Shown in pieces: positions 1-8,087 of a stretch of 25,338 nt of DNA. The notes under the pieces were generated by a model. It worked only from the letters and a program-made list of their open reading frames with translations, had not been told where the DNA came from and did not search any database. The stretch lies in NCBI GenBank assembly GCA_017462445.1, contig JAFTRB010000056.1, forward strand, positions 1 to 25,338, given 5' to 3'. Within the stretch, counting starts at the first letter, position 1; every line of letters starts with the position of its first letter. Made by a program: the position numbers and the translations under genes. This DNA is from Clostridia bacterium. Lineage in GTDB: Bacteria; Bacillota_A; Clostridia; Oscillospirales; CAG-272.

Positions 1-608
1 AAGATTACAATCGCGTTGGACTTTGCAATAGCGCCCGAGAGCTTTCTCATTGCCTGGGACATAAGTCTTGCCTGAACGCCCACATGGCTTGCTCCCATAT
101 CTCCCTCGATCTCCTGACGGGGAACGAGAGCCGCAACCGAGTCGATAACGATGATATCCACCGCACCCGAATTAACCATTGTCTCGGCAATCTCGAGCGC
201 CTGCTCGCCATCGTCGGGCTGGGAAACGAGGAGGTTGTTGATATCAACGCCAAGGTGCTTGGCATATACCGGATCGAGCGCATGCTCGGCATCGATAAAT
301 ACCGCATTGCCGCCCTGCTTCTGCACCTCCGCAATTACATGGAGGGCAATGGTGGTCTTACCCGAGGACTCAGGGCCGTAGATCTCGGTTATTCTTCCGC
401 GAGGAATTCCGCCTACTCCAAGGGCAAAATCCAAGGAAAGCGAGCCGGTGGAAACCGCCGACACATTGAGCGCGGTAGTCTCGCCAAGGCGCATGATCGT
501 ACCCTTGCCGCATTCTCTCTCTATTCTTGCAATAACTGTTTCCAGTGCGGATTTCTTATCCTGTACCGGAGTCTTTTCCTGTTGTGCTGTTGTCTTTTTT
601 GCTGCCAT
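1..608 (-). CDS. recA: RecA recombinase, N-terminal part (3' end outside the window)
   Basis: This is the first 202 or so residues of RecA, the ATP-dependent strand-exchange protein of homologous recombination and the co-protease for LexA. The sequence shows the Walker A motif GPESSGKT at residues 78-85, the [10 protein letters not shown] segment near 104-113, the Walker B-like [11 protein letters not shown] at 151-161, and the loop L1 region with [18 protein letters not shown] at 168-185. All are typical of bacterial RecA. The start ATG at 606-608 is preceded by the ribosome binding site AAAGGAG at 619-625, and the N-terminus [19 protein letters not shown] is a normal variable tail. The gene lies 70 bp downstream of galK on the same strand but has its own promoter. 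No Gram-positive LexA box (GAAC-N4-GTTC) is visible upstream, so SOS control is not obvious. Identity is near certain; only the C-terminal part is missing. Confidence 0.98.
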   Translation of the reverse strand, partial: MAAKKTTAQQEKTPVQDKKSALETVIARIERECGKGTIMRLGETTALNVSAVSTGSLSLDFALGVGGIPRGRITEIYGPESSGKTTIALHVIAEVQKQGGNAVFIDAEHALDPVYAKHLGVDINNLLVSQPDDGEQALEIAETMVNSGAVDIIVIDSVAALVPRQEIEGDMGASHVGVQARLMSQAMRKLSGAIAKSNAIVI

Positions 609-640
609 TTTTCAAATCTCCTTTGTTGTTTTACGAGTAC

Positions 641-649
641 ATTATACCA
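641..649 (-). promoter_or_regulatory. Extended -10 promoter of recA
   Basis: On the minus strand the 70-bp gap between galK and recA holds TGGTATAAT, a perfect TATAAT -10 (641-646) preceded by the TGn extension of extended -10 promoters. The hexamer 17 bp upstream is GCTTTA, a poor -35, which fits an extended -10 promoter. The start of transcription would lie near 634, giving a leader of roughly 25 nt. Inferred from sequence alone. Confidence 0.6.
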
Positions 650-678
650 AGGACACTGTACGATAAAGCGGACTTCTG

Positions 679-1980
679 TCAGAAGAGCCTGCAGGCTCCA
701 AGCGGCCTGATGTTAAGCGGCATTGCCGCACCCTCGCCAAAAACAGAATCCATAAGAGCAATGTAATTATCCAGCATATCAAGCGGAACAAACGCCTGAA
801 TCGTGCCTGCAAAGCCACCGCCGTGAACGCGGAAGGCACCCCTGCCTCCAAGGAAGCCGTCTGTCAAGGCAAGCGCCAGGGACAGCCCCTGCTCGCCTAC
901 ATTTATTGTAGTATATACATTCTGCAAATACTGGAAGGAGGAGCTTCCAGATGCAAGAATGATCCGGAAGAACTCATCAATCGAGCCGCCGACCAGCGCA
1001 GCATAAGCATTTTTTACTCTTTCGTTTTCCCTTACGAAATGAAGGGCGCGCAGGATAGCTCTGTCACCGAGCTTCTCACGGAGGGCAGGAATAGCGGAAA
1101 CGATCTCACTCTCCGAGGCTCCGCGGAGAACCTCTCTGCCAAGCTCCCTTGCCAGGGCGTGCATCTCGGAGGGAACCGAGGCATAGTCATCGTTCAGATT
1201 TGCGTGATTGCCACCGGTGTTAACTATACAGAGCGCGTAGCCACGCTCCTTAAGCGAAAACTCGACAGGGCGTACATAGGGTCTATCCCCAACCGTCTGA
1301 TTGTAAACTCCGTCAGCCTCTGTGCCGAAATCGATGAACACAAAGCCGCCAACGGCGCACGCCATCTGGTCCATAAGACCGCAGGGCTTTCCGAAGTAGA
1401 CATTCTCCGACTCTCTTGCCATAATCGCAATATCCTGGTTATCAACCTCGCCGCCGTTAAACAGATGATTGAGAATATTTCCTATCATAACCTCGAAGGC
1501 GGCAGACGAGGAAAGTCCGCTTCCGCGAAGAACCTCGGTGTTGGTGTAGGCATCAAAGCCGCCAACCTTAAGCCCTCTGCCGATAAAACCTCCAATCATA
1601 CCGCCAATCAGCGCGCGCGAGGTAAATTTGCGGAATTTGGCAGGCTCGGCGGCGTCCGCAATATCAACAACACTCTCCTCGTACCCTTCCGACTTCAGCC
1701 TTACTGTATCCCCCTCATTCGGAGACACTATGGCTATAATATCTCTGTTTATCGCTCCCGCAAGAACACAGCCACGGTTGTGATCCGTGTGGTTGCCGGA
1801 TATCTCGGATCTGCCGGGAACAGAGAGAACAAAAAGCTCTCTATCCTTGCCGTACAGGCTCTCGAAGGTATCAATGGCGGCGAGAATTCGCTCGGTCTGC
1901 CTTACAGTATCCTCGTATAGGTCTGTGCGACAATTAAGCGCGCCGCCTCTCAATAATTCCTTAAGCTCATTTGCATTCAT
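679..1980 (-). CDS. galK: Galactokinase (GHMP kinase family)
   Basis: A 433-residue GHMP-family sugar kinase, most likely galactokinase, which phosphorylates galactose at C1 in the Leloir pathway. The galactokinase signature is at residues 55-70 (VPGRSEISGNHTDHNRG). The GHMP ATP-binding motif LRGSGLSSSAA is at 151-161, CGLMDQM with the expected catalytic Asp204 follows at 200-206, and the third motif HGGGFAGT is near the C-terminus. The signature has Asn where many galactokinases have Glu (GEHTDY); as far as I recall, GNHTDH is a common clostridial variant. The start ATG follows GAGAGGAAAG. It lies 30 bp after miaA and is probably the last gene of that operon. No galT or galE is adjacent, so substrate assignment rests on family resemblance. 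A second, different GHMP kinase lies at the right edge of the window. Confidence 0.88.
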   Translation of the reverse strand: MNANELKELLRGGALNCRTDLYEDTVRQTERILAAIDTFESLYGKDRELFVLSVPGRSEISGNHTDHNRGCVLAGAINRDIIAIVSPNEGDTVRLKSEGYEESVVDIADAAEPAKFRKFTSRALIGGMIGGFIGRGLKVGGFDAYTNTEVLRGSGLSSSAAFEVMIGNILNHLFNGGEVDNQDIAIMARESENVYFGKPCGLMDQMACAVGGFVFIDFGTEADGVYNQTVGDRPYVRPVEFSLKERGYALCIVNTGGNHANLNDDYASVPSEMHALARELGREVLRGASESEIVSAIPALREKLGDRAILRALHFVRENERVKNAYAALVGGSIDEFFRIILASGSSSFQYLQNVYTTINVGEQGLSLALALTDGFLGGRGAFRVHGGGFAGTIQAFVPLDMLDNYIALMDSVFGEGAAMPLNIRPLGACRLF

Positions 1981-2010
1981 TTTTTCTTTCCTCTCATTGC
2001 CCCGTGGCAG

Positions 2011-2976
2011 TTAATTGTTTCGACTTAAAAATTTTGTGAAGAACTCACAGGCTGATAATATCAGCTCCTCGCTCTCCCTGGGCGTACCGTCCTCCAAATC
2101 AAGATAGAGCCGATGGGCATCCGTCTCGTGGCGGAACCAGGTCAGCTGGCGCTTGGCATATCTCCTCGATGAGAGCTTCAGCTGCTCGGTTGCCTCCTCC
2201 AGGCTCTCCTCGCCCAGAAGATAAGAGAGCATTTCCTTATAGCCAATCGCCTGTGAGGATGTATATTTTCGGTCAAGAAGCCCCCTCTCATAAAGCGCTC
2301 GCGCCTCGGAGAGAAGCCCCTCCTCCATCATCAGGTCCACTCTTGTGTTGACCCTGTCATACAGGGTATCCCTGTTATGAATATCCAGGGTTATCATTCC
2401 TATTTCTATATCCCTGTTACCCCCCTTTGACATCTCGTCAAAAAAGGTCTTGGTTTTACCGGTGAGCATATATATCTCCAGCGCCCTTGCCACCCTGCGC
2501 ACATTGTTTTTGTGCGTGCGCATAGCGGAGTCCGGGTCAACCGCAAGAAGCCGCTGCCAGAGCGCCTCCCTGCCCTCCTCGCCTTCTCCCTCCCTGCGAA
2601 GCCGCTCGCTAAGGGCTGGGTCGGATGGCGGTGACTCGGGTGAATTACCACGAATCACGGTATCGATATAAAGACCTGTTCCGCCGACGAAAAGAGGGAT
2701 TTTGCCTCTTGCGACGATCTCCTCCGCAGCCCTCATAGCATCCTCGCGGTATTGCTCGGCGCTGTATGCCTCGCTCGGCTCAAGTATATCGATAAGATGA
2801 TGAGGCACCCTAGCCTGCTCCGCCTCGGTAGCCTTGGCTGTGCCGATATTCATTCCGCGATATATCTGCATCGAGTCGCAGGAGATTATCTCACAGCCCA
2901 ACCTCTGTGCACAGGCAAGCGACAGGGCGGTCTTTCCCGAGGCTGTCGGGCCGGTAATTGAGAGAGCCCTTATCAT
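2011..2976 (-). CDS. miaA: tRNA dimethylallyltransferase MiaA
   Basis: MiaA transfers the dimethylallyl group of DMAPP to N6 of A37 in tRNAs that read codons beginning with U, the first step of i6A/ms2i6A synthesis. The 321-residue product has the P-loop GPTASGKT at residues 9-16, the CDSMQIYRGMNIGTAK segment that contacts the substrate adenine, VPHHLID, LFVGGTGLYI and the C-terminal SSRRYAKRQLTWFR region, all hallmarks of the family. I chose the ATG at 2974-2976 because it overlaps the stop of the upstream hydrolase gene as ATGA and has GGGGAG just upstream. An in-frame extension of 7 residues (MAGEHYS) lies inside that gene and lacks support. Translational coupling to the hydrolase is therefore likely. 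Usual length and no missing motif. Confidence 0.96.
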   Translation of the reverse strand: MIRALSITGPTASGKTALSLACAQRLGCEIISCDSMQIYRGMNIGTAKATEAEQARVPHHLIDILEPSEAYSAEQYREDAMRAAEEIVARGKIPLFVGGTGLYIDTVIRGNSPESPPSDPALSERLRREGEGEEGREALWQRLLAVDPDSAMRTHKNNVRRVARALEIYMLTGKTKTFFDEMSKGGNRDIEIGMITLDIHNRDTLYDRVNTRVDLMMEEGLLSEARALYERGLLDRKYTSSQAIGYKEMLSYLLGEESLEEATEQLKLSSRRYAKRQLTWFRHETDAHRLYLDLEDGTPRESEELILSACEFFTKFLSRNN

Positions 2977-3911
2977 CGAATAATGCTCCCCAGCCACTTG
3001 ACGATGTCGGCAAAGACCTCCTCGCGGTTAGTCTCGTTGAACAGCTCGTGGCGCGCGCCCGAATACATTTTAAGCGAGAAGGGGCCATGCCCCTCGCTCA
3101 TCAGGCGCTTGTAGATATATTCCGGTCCCTTTCCGTAGTCGCCTACGGGATCCATATCTCCGCTGATTATCAGAGTTGGCATCTCGCGCGGATAGTCGCG
3201 AAACCACTCCTTGGAGTTGGACTGTGCAATCATCCTGAACAGCTCGCGGTAGCCGGATATAGTAAATGTAAAATTGGTAAATTTATCCTCGGCTCTTCCC
3301 GAGACGAGCGAAAGCTCGCGAGTGAGCCAGGCATTCTCGCCCTCCTCCTTGGGAAAGCGCTTATTGTATGAGCCAAACGCCATCGAGGTGATGAAGCGGG
3401 AGCGGTGGCGCGAGCCGTGTATCCAACCTGTTACCTTGGCGATAAGCCTGCCAAGAGGTATCAGCGGATTCGGTCCGCCTGTGCCGTGGAAGATTGCTCC
3501 TACCTCGCTATGCGGATGCTTAAGCACATAAAGCCTGGCTATAAAGGACCCCATACTGTGTCCGAGAACAACGAGAGGGAGGGTGGGATAGGTTTCTCTT
3601 AAATACCTGTTCATCGTGTGCATATCACGAACAAGGATATCAAGACCGTCCTTTTCCCCGAAATAGCCAAGATCCTCATCACTGCCCGCGGTATAACCGT
3701 GTCCTATGTGATGATGACCTGCAAAGATGTAGCCCTCCCTGGTAAGATGCTCGGCAAGCGCCAGATATCTCCCCGTGTAATCCGTCATACCGTGGGAGAG
3801 CTGGACTATGCCCTTTGCTGTTCTGTGCTTGGGTGTGTATATCTCTGCGTAGACTGTATGCGAGCCGTCCGCAGAGGGGAACCGATATTCGGTTAGGTTA
3901 TAGCTATCCAT
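2973..3911 (-). CDS. Alpha/beta hydrolase, monoacylglycerol lipase / lysophospholipase-like
   Basis: A 312-residue serine hydrolase of the Hydrolase_4 (monoacylglycerol lipase / lysophospholipase PldB-like) group. The nucleophile elbow GHSMGS is at residues 117-122 (Ser119). The acidic residue is in SGDMDPVGDYG near 250-260 (Asp254 by position) and the histidine is His288 in SGARHELFNE, the usual lipase spacing. The QLSHGMTDYTGRY segment at 37-49 supplies the oxyanion loop typical of this group. There is no signal peptide or membrane segment, so it should be cytoplasmic. The substrate is not predictable: lysophospholipids, monoglycerides or other esters are possible. The start ATG has GAGAGG 8 nt upstream. 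It sits 24 bp after the ribokinase-like gene and its stop overlaps miaA, so it is an internal operon member. Confidence 0.85.
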   Translation of the reverse strand: MDSYNLTEYRFPSADGSHTVYAEIYTPKHRTAKGIVQLSHGMTDYTGRYLALAEHLTREGYIFAGHHHIGHGYTAGSDEDLGYFGEKDGLDILVRDMHTMNRYLRETYPTLPLVVLGHSMGSFIARLYVLKHPHSEVGAIFHGTGGPNPLIPLGRLIAKVTGWIHGSRHRSRFITSMAFGSYNKRFPKEEGENAWLTRELSLVSGRAEDKFTNFTFTISGYRELFRMIAQSNSKEWFRDYPREMPTLIISGDMDPVGDYGKGPEYIYKRLMSEGHGPFSLKMYSGARHELFNETNREEVFADIVKWLGSIIR

Positions 3912-3935
3912 TGAATATGCCTCTCAATTGGTAAA

Positions 3936-4889
3936 TCAGTAATGCTCGCCCTGAGCCAACGCAGCTTCGACCTCGTCTCTTGTGGGAATAGAGGTAGACG
4001 CGCCCTTGCGAGTTACGGTCAATGCGCCTGCGCAGGTAGCATATTTAAGCGCCTGCTGGATATCTCCTCCGTTGTTCAGGTAGGCAATTGTAAGAGCGGC
4101 GGTGAAGGCATCGCCTGCGGCGGTGGTATCCACAACCTTGCCAACTCTCATAGCCGGAATAAAGTTATAGCGAGTATGTCCGTCGTAAACAAAGGAGCCT
4201 CGCTCGCCCTGCTTGATTACGATATATTTTGCCTTGACCCTTCTGTGCAGAGCAAGCGCCGCCTTAAGGCAGGACTCGGTCCCCTGAGGAAGAATGCCGG
4301 TGTATTCAAGAGTCTCCGACTCGTTGGGAGAGAATACCTCGACAGGTGGCAGGTTCTCAAGGGGATATTCCTTGCTTGCGGGAGCCGCGTCAACAAAGAT
4401 CGGAATACCGCGCGAGCTTGCCATCTTCGCCGCCGCAAGAGCCATAGCGAAGGGGATCTCAAAGCCGATATATACCGCATCGGGATTGCTGTCCATCGCC
4501 TCGGCAATATTCTCCACCGAAAGGTTGGCGTTTGCGCCGGGATATACGATAATACGGTTGTTTCCGTCGCTCTCCTTCATCACCGCGGCAAAGCCGGTGG
4601 GATTATCCCTGTCCACCTTGATAAAGGAGGTGTCGATCCCAAGGCTCTTGTAGTATTCGTAAAGCTTCTGTCCGTGGAGATCGGCTCCAAGCTTGGCGCA
4701 CAGGATGGCGTCAGAGCCCAGCTTACGGAAGGCAACCGCAGCATTTGCGCCCTTGCCGCCCGGAACATAGGCAACACCTCCGTCATCGATAAGCGTCTCG
4801 CCCACCTCGGGCACCCGGTACATATTCATCGACAGGTCCATATTAGCGCTGCCGATTATCAGAATTCTTTTGCTTTCCATAGTTATCAA
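3936..4889 (-). CDS. rbsK: Ribokinase-like PfkB-family carbohydrate kinase
   Basis: A PfkB-family kinase closest to ribokinase, which makes ribose 5-phosphate from ribose. It is 317 residues, the normal size. The N-terminal GSANMDLSMNMYRVPEVGET, the Gly-Gly substrate motif YVPGGKGANAAVAFRKLG (residues 41-58) and the catalytic anion-hole motif DTTAAGDAF at 254-262 with base Asp260 are all present. No ribose transporter, rbsD or lacI-type regulator is near, so another sugar or nucleoside-derived ribose could be the substrate. Two starts are possible. TTG at 4887-4889 has GGAG about 5 nt upstream, while ATG at 4878-4880 is too far from that site; I use the TTG. It begins 14 bp after the stop of the ATPase gene and is part of the same operon. 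Confidence 0.82.
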   Translation of the reverse strand: MITMESKRILIIGSANMDLSMNMYRVPEVGETLIDDGGVAYVPGGKGANAAVAFRKLGSDAILCAKLGADLHGQKLYEYYKSLGIDTSFIKVDRDNPTGFAAVMKESDGNNRIIVYPGANANLSVENIAEAMDSNPDAVYIGFEIPFAMALAAAKMASSRGIPIFVDAAPASKEYPLENLPPVEVFSPNESETLEYTGILPQGTESCLKAALALHRRVKAKYIVIKQGERGSFVYDGHTRYNFIPAMRVGKVVDTTAAGDAFTAALTIAYLNNGGDIQQALKYATCAGALTVTRKGASTSIPTRDEVEAALAQGEHY

Positions 4890-4903
4890 TTCATCTCCAT
4901 CTA

Positions 4904-7237
4904 TTACAATGCGTCATCCATACCAACCGAAAGCTTGAACACCTGAGCGTTCCCCGAAAGCTCCTTGGCGAGGTCGCCCTCTCTGGCGCAGCAGGTAAAT
5001 ACAAAGCTCTGGTAGCCATCGTCCCCGAGGAACTTAAGCGCCCTCATCATCGAGCGAGCGCGGAGGTTATCCTGGTGGGCAAAGCTCTCGTCAAAAATTA
5101 CAGGAGGCTTCTCGGTATAAAGCATATCGATAAGCGCCATTCTGACGGCAATATAGGCAAGATCACGGGTGCCTCCGGAGAGGAAGTCTACCCTTCTCTG
5201 CACACCGCTCTGATCGGTGTAGGTCACTTCAAGACCGTTGCTTATATCAAAGCCGGTATATTTCTTGTCGGTCATTATTCCCATAAGAGCGGTAGCATAC
5301 TCGCCGAGCCTGGGAGAGATGCGGGAGCGGAGGTTATCCGAGGCGCTCTCTATGGTCTTATACGCGATGAAGTACGCCTTATGCCTTGCGCGCAGGTCGT
5401 CAATCCTCTCGTCCATCGCCTTGATTTTGGTGTACAGGTCTGCCGGGTCTGCCGCTCTTGCGCGGAGGGCAACCAGCTCGCTCTCAATAGCGAATATCCT
5501 CTTGTCAAGGTCGGCAACCATAACCTTCAGCTTGGCAATGTTAGTTACGATCTCATCGTGGTTGATAACCGACAGAGCCTTTCTCTTGATGGGAGAAACC
5601 TGAGCGCGGATATCAATTTCATTCTTGTCGGAGAGGGTATGTCTTATTTCTCTTACGGTAAGCTCAACAGTGTTCTTCTCCTCAAGAAGAAGTCTCTTGC
5701 GCTCAAGGAAGGCGGAGACCCTGTTCTCCAGGTCATCGAGGAAATCGTTGAGCGCGGAGGTGGGAGGAGTCTCGCCCCAGCGGACTATTACCCTTGTAAG
5801 CTCTGCCTTGGACTCGTCATATCTCTCTCTTGCCCTCTCTACCGCAGCCTTAGCCGACTCGATGGCGCGCACCATTGCATCTCTCTTTATTCTCGCCTCG
5901 TTTATAAGGGCAATTTTTCCCTTGAAGTCCGCATAATTGTCAACGCCAAAGCGCTTGCTCAGCCCATCGAGGGCAGCCTTGTTCTTAAGAGCGGAATTAA
6001 CGAAGTAGATAGCGCCGCCAAGAGCTGCTACGCCAATAACACCGAATATGATACGCATAAGGGCCTCGCCCATAAATCCGCCTGCCACGATCTGGTAGAC
6101 AATGGCGGCAATCACACCGAGGGCGGTAAGAATTCCAAGTCCGAAGTCCCTGAGCATTCCCATATAGCTGCGCTTACCGTTTTCAAGCGCCACCGACTCG
6201 CCACCCATATCGTCACAGGTGGTGATATAGCTCTCTATCTCCTTGGTGATACCGACAGCATTCCTTTCCTCGTCATACCTCGCCTCGGCATCACGAAGGG
6301 CGTGGTAGGAATCGTTTACACTGCGGCGCGCAACGGCGATATCGGTCAGATATGCCTCGGTGGGTACATAGCCCGCGCGGGTATTGTCAGCGATGAAGGC
6401 GTTATATTCAGCCGTCTTGTTCTCGCAATTCTCCTCCAGCTCGTGGAGCTGCTCGAAGGTCTGAATGAGCATCAGATTCTTGTAGGCCGCATCGAGATCG
6501 TAAAACTTCTCAAGCTTGCCCTCCGCGTCTGCCCTGTCCAGACGGATGCGATAAAGCTCGCTTTCCTTAGCAAGTATCTGCTTGGTGGACTCAGCGCTGA
6601 CATCCAACGCCTTCTGCATCTCCTCCTGCTTGCTGACAAGCTCATAGATAATACCGCCCTGGCCGCTGCGGTGAATAAGCCCCTCCATCTTGTCACGGAT
6701 GCGAGACATAGCGCGCTGGTTATTCATTCTCTCGGAGGCGGAGAAGAGTATGTTCTCAATAGAAAGCTTTACAGCCTCCTCGTCAATGGCGGAGTCGCCG
6801 ATCTGCCCCACATAGGCGGTGTTCTCAAACAGCTCCTTGCCAACCTGGAGGAAAACATCTCCCGCCGGAATCTTGCCAAAGGCGGTAGCCCCGGACTCCA
6901 GGTCAATAATGGAGGACTCCTCCCTGTATGTCATCTTGCCAAGCGAATCGGTAACAGGCATGGTGGAGCGAGATATGAGATACCTCTTATCTCCGATGCG
7001 GACAACCATCTTGCCCTGTGCCACGCCGCTGTCCCAGTTTATTCTCTTTTGTCTTTCGGACAGCTCGCCCTCCACCTCGGCAGAGTCGAAGCCGAATAGC
7101 ATATAGCGGATAAAGGAGGCGATCGTGGTCTTGCCGGACTCGTTCTGTCCCTCAATGATATTTATGCCCTCGCCAAACTCCAGTATCGTATCGCGGAGCA
7201 ATCCAAAGCTAATTATTTCAATTTTCTCAATTGTCAT
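4904..7237 (-). CDS. YhaN-like SMC/Rad50-type AAA ATPase with two central membrane segments
   Basis: A 777-residue ABC/SMC-type ATPase. Walker A, GQNESGKTT, is at residues 30-38. A long helical, charged region from about 170 follows; it is interrupted by two hydrophobic segments (about 364-384 and 393-413) separated by a short loop, then a second helical region. The ABC signature FLSGGTRDLA begins at 685, with Walker B PPVIFDESFAHQD at 711-723. This layout, head domains at both ends and a membrane hairpin in the middle of the coiled coil, matches Bacillus YhaN, which is thought to act in DNA repair with the SbcD-like nuclease YhaO. No nuclease gene is adjacent here. The start ATG follows AGGAGG and lies 11 bp after the DUF6062 gene. 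A role at membrane-associated DNA is inference. Confidence 0.82.
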   Translation of the reverse strand: MTIEKIEIISFGLLRDTILEFGEGINIIEGQNESGKTTIASFIRYMLFGFDSAEVEGELSERQKRINWDSGVAQGKMVVRIGDKRYLISRSTMPVTDSLGKMTYREESSIIDLESGATAFGKIPAGDVFLQVGKELFENTAYVGQIGDSAIDEEAVKLSIENILFSASERMNNQRAMSRIRDKMEGLIHRSGQGGIIYELVSKQEEMQKALDVSAESTKQILAKESELYRIRLDRADAEGKLEKFYDLDAAYKNLMLIQTFEQLHELEENCENKTAEYNAFIADNTRAGYVPTEAYLTDIAVARRSVNDSYHALRDAEARYDEERNAVGITKEIESYITTCDDMGGESVALENGKRSYMGMLRDFGLGILTALGVIAAIVYQIVAGGFMGEALMRIIFGVIGVAALGGAIYFVNSALKNKAALDGLSKRFGVDNYADFKGKIALINEARIKRDAMVRAIESAKAAVERARERYDESKAELTRVIVRWGETPPTSALNDFLDDLENRVSAFLERKRLLLEEKNTVELTVREIRHTLSDKNEIDIRAQVSPIKRKALSVINHDEIVTNIAKLKVMVADLDKRIFAIESELVALRARAADPADLYTKIKAMDERIDDLRARHKAYFIAYKTIESASDNLRSRISPRLGEYATALMGIMTDKKYTGFDISNGLEVTYTDQSGVQRRVDFLSGGTRDLAYIAVRMALIDMLYTEKPPVIFDESFAHQDNLRARSMMRALKFLGDDGYQSFVFTCCAREGDLAKELSGNAQVFKLSVGMDDAL

Positions 7238-7248
7238 TTTTCATCCTC

Positions 7249-7971
7249 CTATCTTTTAGGCTGCTCTTCCTCGCCAAAGCAGCCGCCAAGGAATTGTATC
7301 GAGCGCTTGACCGAGTCCTTGGAATTATACCAGGGCTCCTCGTCATAGCGGTAATCAAACTTCTTGCAGAACCAGCTGACATCCCCCTGCAAGGTCTTTA
7401 TGTATTTCTTTTGTATACCGTGCGCCATCTCGTAGAACATCGGGAATATCTTCTTATGCATCTTCTTCGATGCGTAGTCCAGCATAGCGCGGTAGTGCGG
7501 CAGACAGAACCAGGGCTGCCCCTCAAACTTCTTTCGGAAGCCCTCGTGGTCGCATTCCCAAAGATACACGGTAGTGGCAATCATTGCGCTGAGGTTCTTT
7601 TCAACCCTGCCGCAGACATAGCAGCTTTCCTCCAGCTTACCGAGAGCCCCTATTGCCGCCTGTGACTTGCTTCCAAAAAGGAATGCAGGTCCGTCCAGCA
7701 TTTTTTCCACCTCGACAAGGTGGCTCTCCATCATAAGCCCCATACCAAGCATTCGCCTGCGCCCGAGCATCATATTGTAGTGAGTCAGGCAAAAGCCCTG
7801 CTCGTTTGTCTTGATTCTGATATCCGGCTCCATCATCGACGCGCCCAGGATGATATCAAGCTCATCCTCCTGCAGCTTTTTGTAAAGCCGGCATATCGGA
7901 CAGCCACACTGCGGCTCGGCAAGGGTAGCCTCGAAGGCCTCCGTCACCGGTATCATATATATCTGTTCCAT
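7249..7971 (-). CDS. DUF6062 family Cys-rich protein of unknown function
   Basis: A 240-residue protein resembling the DUF6062 family, common in Clostridia and without known function. It looks like two halves of one plan. The first has CGCPICRLYKKL at 22-32 and GFCLTHY at 59-65; the second has CYVCGR at 117-122 and WFCLPHY at 154-160. Each half therefore offers a C-x2-C pair plus a C-x2-H pair, suitable for binding zinc or another metal; metal binding is my inference. There is no signal peptide or membrane segment. I chose the ATG at 7969-7971 (MEQIYMIPV), about 13 nt after GAGGG. A GTG three codons upstream, 4 nt from that GAGGG, is an alternative. It is the first gene after the promoter at 8044-8072, and the YhaN-like gene follows after 11 bp, suggesting joint expression. 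Confidence 0.75.
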   Translation of the reverse strand: MEQIYMIPVTEAFEATLAEPQCGCPICRLYKKLQEDELDIILGASMMEPDIRIKTNEQGFCLTHYNMMLGRRRMLGMGLMMESHLVEVEKMLDGPAFLFGSKSQAAIGALGKLEESCYVCGRVEKNLSAMIATTVYLWECDHEGFRKKFEGQPWFCLPHYRAMLDYASKKMHKKIFPMFYEMAHGIQKKYIKTLQGDVSWFCKKFDYRYDEEPWYNSKDSVKRSIQFLGGCFGEEEQPKR

Positions 7972-8043
7972 AATGCCCACATTTCCCTCTTGAAAAAAGG
8001 CGAATTTTGTGATAAAATATATTAAAATAATATTTCTCTTTAC

Positions 8044-8072
8044 ATTATACAATATCAAAAACTGTTTTTCAA
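8044..8072 (-). promoter_or_regulatory. Sigma-A promoter of the DUF6062-ATPase-rbsK-hydrolase-miaA-galK gene string
   Basis: On the minus strand TTGAAA (8067-8072), a 17-bp spacer and a perfect TATAAT (8044-8049) form a near-consensus sigma-A promoter. Transcription should begin near 8037, giving a leader of about 65 nt before the DUF6062 start. The -35 lies only 16 bp from the start of the divergent glycosylase gene, so the two genes share this intergenic space. Confidence 0.75.
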
Positions 8073-8087
8073 GAGGTAAGAGCAAAA

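Noticed and set aside
609..678. Looked for a LexA box upstream of recA
   Set aside because: No GAAC-N4-GTTC or close variant is present in the galK-recA gap. The palindromes CTTCTG/CAGAAG and AGCCTGCAGGCT there overlap the galK stop region and do not resemble a LexA site.
823..1920. A 365-codon open frame on the plus strand
   Set aside because: It is the antisense shadow of galK, has no family features, and lacks a start signal.
5075..7099. A 674-codon open frame on the plus strand
   Set aside because: It lies antisense to the YhaN-like ATPase, which has clear Walker and signature motifs and a good ribosome site.
8007..8035. Possible promoter for the OGG1-type glycosylase (TTGTGA with ATATTT)
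   Set aside because: The -10 is poor and the region is simply AT-rich; I could not choose one site with confidence.
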